This document shows positions 61,720 through 64,000 of a DNA stretch of 64,000 bases, one piece after another (positions within the stretch are counted from its first letter, which is position 1; the number at the start of each line of letters is the position of its first letter). The notes under the pieces are model-generated. The model saw only the letters and a list, made by a program, of their open reading frames with translations. It was not told where the DNA came from and did no database searches. The DNA is taken from assembly GCA_029213305.1 (NCBI GenBank), contig JARGPA010000003.1, positions 108,436 to 172,435 of the forward strand, read 5' to 3'. Both the position numbers and the translations under genes were made by a program. The stretch is from Phycisphaerales bacterium (GTDB taxonomy: Bacteria > Planctomycetota > Phycisphaerae > Phycisphaerales > UBA1924).

Positions 61720-62649
61720 ATGACGTACATCCACCACATTTCTACAGGCGGGACGATCGCATCCGATGGGTCTCGAATGCTTGGGGCAGAATCGATGATG
61801 GAGTACTTGAATGTTCACATCGAGAACACCGAGTGGAGCCACGAAGATGCGGATCGCATTCCAAGCTCTATGTTGACGCCAACAAATTTTGTTCAACTCT
61901 CACAACGAATCCATGACGCTTCATCAAACCGGCAACCGGATGTCATACTCGTCACACACGGTACTGACACAATGGAAGAGTCTGCCTTTGTAACTGATAT
62001 GTTTCTGGCTGAAAATACCCCAGTAATTTTTACCGGATCGATGCGCACAGGACCCTATGGCGATGGACCCAACAATATCCAAGCTGCGGTTCGTGCTGGT
62101 TTAGATCCTTCTAACAAGGATCGTGGTGTCTCTGTCGTCATGGATCAAACCATCCACGCAGCAATCGAGGTCCGCAAAATCCATAGCACCGCAGATGATG
62201 CGTTTTACTCTCGAGAACCGCTGGGGAGGATCAAGAACAACACAATTCATTGGCGTGATTGGATGCCACACAGAATTCAAATGCCGCAAACTTACCCAAA
62301 TCATGATGTGCAAGTCGTGCGACTATTTGCTGGAGACTCGGGTGACCATATTCGAGAAGCCGCGAATCAAGGCACAGATGGAGTCATTGTTGAGATGTTT
62401 GGAGCAGGGAACGGGTCACCCGACATCTTCGATGCGATCGAATCTATATCTCGTAAAGGTGTCACAGTCTGTGTAACGACGCGTTGCGGAGACGGTGGTA
62501 TTCGTCTCGCGCGAGAGTGTGAATCAGTGATTGCTCTACCCTATCTCGATGCGCCCAAAGCACGCCTCGCACTTTTGTTTGCACTCTCAAGCAAGTGTCT
62601 CGAATTACTCAAAACATGGTCGAAACTGCACACTCACAACTTGTATTAG
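61720..62649 (+). CDS. L-asparaginase
   Basis: 309 residues. HHISTGGTIASDGSRM has the nucleophile Thr, VILVTHGTDTMEESAFV the second Thr and Asp, and FTGSMRTGPYGDGPNN a further conserved element. C-terminal DGVIVEMFGAGNGSPDIFDA and VTVCVTTRCGDG complete the fold. There is no signal peptide, so it is likely cytoplasmic. GAGGAATTGCC precedes the ATG. It hydrolyses asparagine to aspartate and ammonia. Confidence 0.93.
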   Translation: MTYIHHISTGGTIASDGSRMLGAESMMEYLNVHIENTEWSHEDADRIPSSMLTPTNFVQLSQRIHDASSNRQPDVILVTHGTDTMEESAFVTDMFLAENTPVIFTGSMRTGPYGDGPNNIQAAVRAGLDPSNKDRGVSVVMDQTIHAAIEVRKIHSTADDAFYSREPLGRIKNNTIHWRDWMPHRIQMPQTYPNHDVQVVRLFAGDSGDHIREAANQGTDGVIVEMFGAGNGSPDIFDAIESISRKGVTVCVTTRCGDGGIRLARECESVIALPYLDAPKARLALLFALSSKCLELLKTWSKLHTHNLY

Positions 62650-62845
62650 ACTCACCAGAGTAGAGACACTTTACGAATCTCCATCTTCGATTTAGGGGTT
62701 GTCGAACAGATATTTCAATCATGAACACAACACAAGTTGTCCTATTCGTTTCTTGGTTTTATATCTGTCAACTGAAAAAACTGACAGGTTGCATAACTGT
62801 GCGCATCTCTATACCTAAACATCAGTACCTGAGATGGAGATTGTT

Positions 62846-63994
62846 ATGCGTTTGAATTGCCGCGCTTGCTTTGTAGTATGTTTTATCACTCTATGTATCT
62901 TGATATCCGCAACTCATTCAGCGGATGCAAATGAACATGTTGTCGACTCAAACCCATATGTAGTCATTCCGATGACTGATGAAAGATTATCCTTTATCAG
63001 AACTAATCTCAAGGGTTTGACCGAGAGAGTATGGCTCGACGGAGATGTACTGTGGTTAGCAAAAAACAATCGTAAAGGCCCATGGAAGACGACAGGTGGG
63101 ATATCTGAACAGCTGACTCAAGTAGGTGATTCCGACTTCTGGGCGACCGGCCTCAAGTGGGACCGATGGACTGAAGCTTTTATCAAAGTAGCATTTTATA
63201 AAGGCGATTTTCCCACCGGTCCTATGGAGTACATTAACTGGCGCGGCAAACACGCGCCACCATCTCCCAAGCAAGCAGATCCTTCCAACGTCGTGACCTA
63301 TGAACTGATAGGTCCTGACAAAGACAAAAAACGGAATGTTACGGTCGTCCTACCACCTCAGTACGATGACAAAAACGAACTCCCTGCTCTAGTGCTTGCA
63401 GATGGACAGAGCGCAGAAGAATGGGGAAAGATTATTGCTGCGATGATAAATGATAAAAAAATCCGCCCCGTTGTTGTTATTGGAGTGCACAACGGAGGGT
63501 ATCAAGGCGATCGTTCACAGCCATACGATGCTCAATTTGACATCCGAGCAAGAGAATATTTAGAAGGCTTTGATCAAGATCGGTTTTCCGCACATCTCGA
63601 CTGGTTAATTGATACGGTGCTAACTGATGTCGCACGCCGCTATAACATCTCGTTAGAACGAGAAAATCTTGCTGTTGCAGGATTCAGTAACGGCGGCGCC
63701 TTCGCATCCAGTGCGGCACTTCGAAGAGGTGATGTCTTTGGATTGGCACTTGCTCTATCCGTTGGAATCCCCCCTGATATTGAACCCCAAACACCCAATG
63801 CATTATTGAGTCAATTTTTCTGTGCTGCAGGTGAACTTGAATCAAGATTTCTGCAACAGACAAATACACTGCACAATCGTTTATCAGATGCAGGAGGAGA
63901 ACCACTCATGCAATCTTATGTTGCAGGTCATGACGCTGAATTGTGGACGACAGCAATGTCCGAGTATTTACCACTCATGTTCCCGCCTGAATAA
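62846..63994 (+). CDS. secreted esterase, enterochelin-esterase-like alpha/beta hydrolase
   Basis: 382 residues. The start at 62846 gives MRLNCRACFVVCFITLCILI, a signal peptide, with GGAG seven bases upstream. An N-terminal early-set-like domain (residues 30-130: TERVWLDGDVLWLA) precedes a hydrolase core. RNVTVVLPPQYDDKNELPALVLADGQ, RPVVVIGVHNGG, NLAVAGFSNGGAFASSAAL with nucleophile Ser, and SYVAGHDAELWTTAMSEYLP with His match Fes/YbbA-type esterases. A weak promoter TTGTCC-N17-TATATC lies at 62737-62765. The substrate is unknown. Confidence 0.9.
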   Translation: MRLNCRACFVVCFITLCILISATHSADANEHVVDSNPYVVIPMTDERLSFIRTNLKGLTERVWLDGDVLWLAKNNRKGPWKTTGGISEQLTQVGDSDFWATGLKWDRWTEAFIKVAFYKGDFPTGPMEYINWRGKHAPPSPKQADPSNVVTYELIGPDKDKKRNVTVVLPPQYDDKNELPALVLADGQSAEEWGKIIAAMINDKKIRPVVVIGVHNGGYQGDRSQPYDAQFDIRAREYLEGFDQDRFSAHLDWLIDTVLTDVARRYNISLERENLAVAGFSNGGAFASSAALRRGDVFGLALALSVGIPPDIEPQTPNALLSQFFCAAGELESRFLQQTNTLHNRLSDAGGEPLMQSYVAGHDAELWTTAMSEYLPLMFPPE

Positions 63995-64000
63995 CCTAAA

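Noticed and set aside
62765..62787. CTGTCA/TGACAG hairpin before the terminal esterase
   Set aside because: Six-base arms with an 11-base AT-rich loop; too weak to call a regulatory element.

Overview
The window looks like chromosomal DNA from a Planctomycetota bacterium, most likely class Phycisphaerae. The evidence is a secreted protein ending in a Pro-Ala-Pro, hydrophobic, poly-Arg sorting tail (52316-52930), oversized pseudopilin-like proteins, very large periplasmic insertions in transporter subunits, a standalone coaB, and moderate GC with many GATC words. This is inferred from gene content; no rRNA or marker phylogeny is available here. I see no insertion sequence, integrase, prophage, CRISPR array or toxin-antitoxin pair.

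Positions 1-8647 (minus strand) hold a type II secretion/type IV pilus (T2SS/T4P) inner-membrane operon. Transcription order is sensor histidine kinase, STAS protein, GspE/PilB ATPase, GspF/PilC, PilM, PilN, PilO, a PilP/GspC-like anchored protein and a GspG-like major pseudopilin that runs off the left edge. Most junctions are ATGA or TAATG overlaps. Positions 8872-9306 hold tRNA-Val, tRNA-Thr and tRNA-Tyr with a recognisable promoter and terminator. Positions 9381-14472 encode an OmpA-type lipoprotein, a prepilin peptidase with an acidic insertion, exonuclease VII (xseA, xseB) and an unknown protein. Positions 14671-23615 hold a glycosyltransferase and an oligopeptide-type ABC importer (two C-type permeases, one B-type, a membrane-anchored binding protein, one ATPase, no OppF), followed upstream by tRNA-Pro.

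Positions 23940-41743 (minus strand) are a second T4P/T2SS-like locus: PilB, PilT, PilB, PilC, then five prepilin-like proteins, the last of which is a 1929-residue GspK-like protein. With the first locus this makes three PilB/GspE ATPases, two PilC/GspF platforms and one prepilin peptidase. No secretin is present in the window.

From 41969 onward genes lie on both strands and are mostly short units. They include coaB with a three-part fusion (Gly/Asn/Arg-rich tail, RluA-type pseudouridine synthase, SAM methyltransferase), a lipoprotein cytochrome c, tRNA-Gly and tRNA-Asn, an aminotransferase/glycerate kinase/FAD oxidoreductase operon, infA, a beta-carbonic anhydrase, the sorting-tail secreted protein, and an accessory stretch (54-64 kb) rich in VOC/glyoxalase-fold proteins, small enzymes and an ArsR-type regulator with a clear palindromic operator.

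The observations I rate most worth follow-up are the kinase/STAS-headed pilus operon, the RluA-methyltransferase fusion, the oversized pseudopilin set with two ATPases lacking the zinc tetracysteine, a sigma70-driven structured leader at 57779-57939, and a pair of TGTAAC-N-GTTACA-type sites upstream of the sorting-tail protein.
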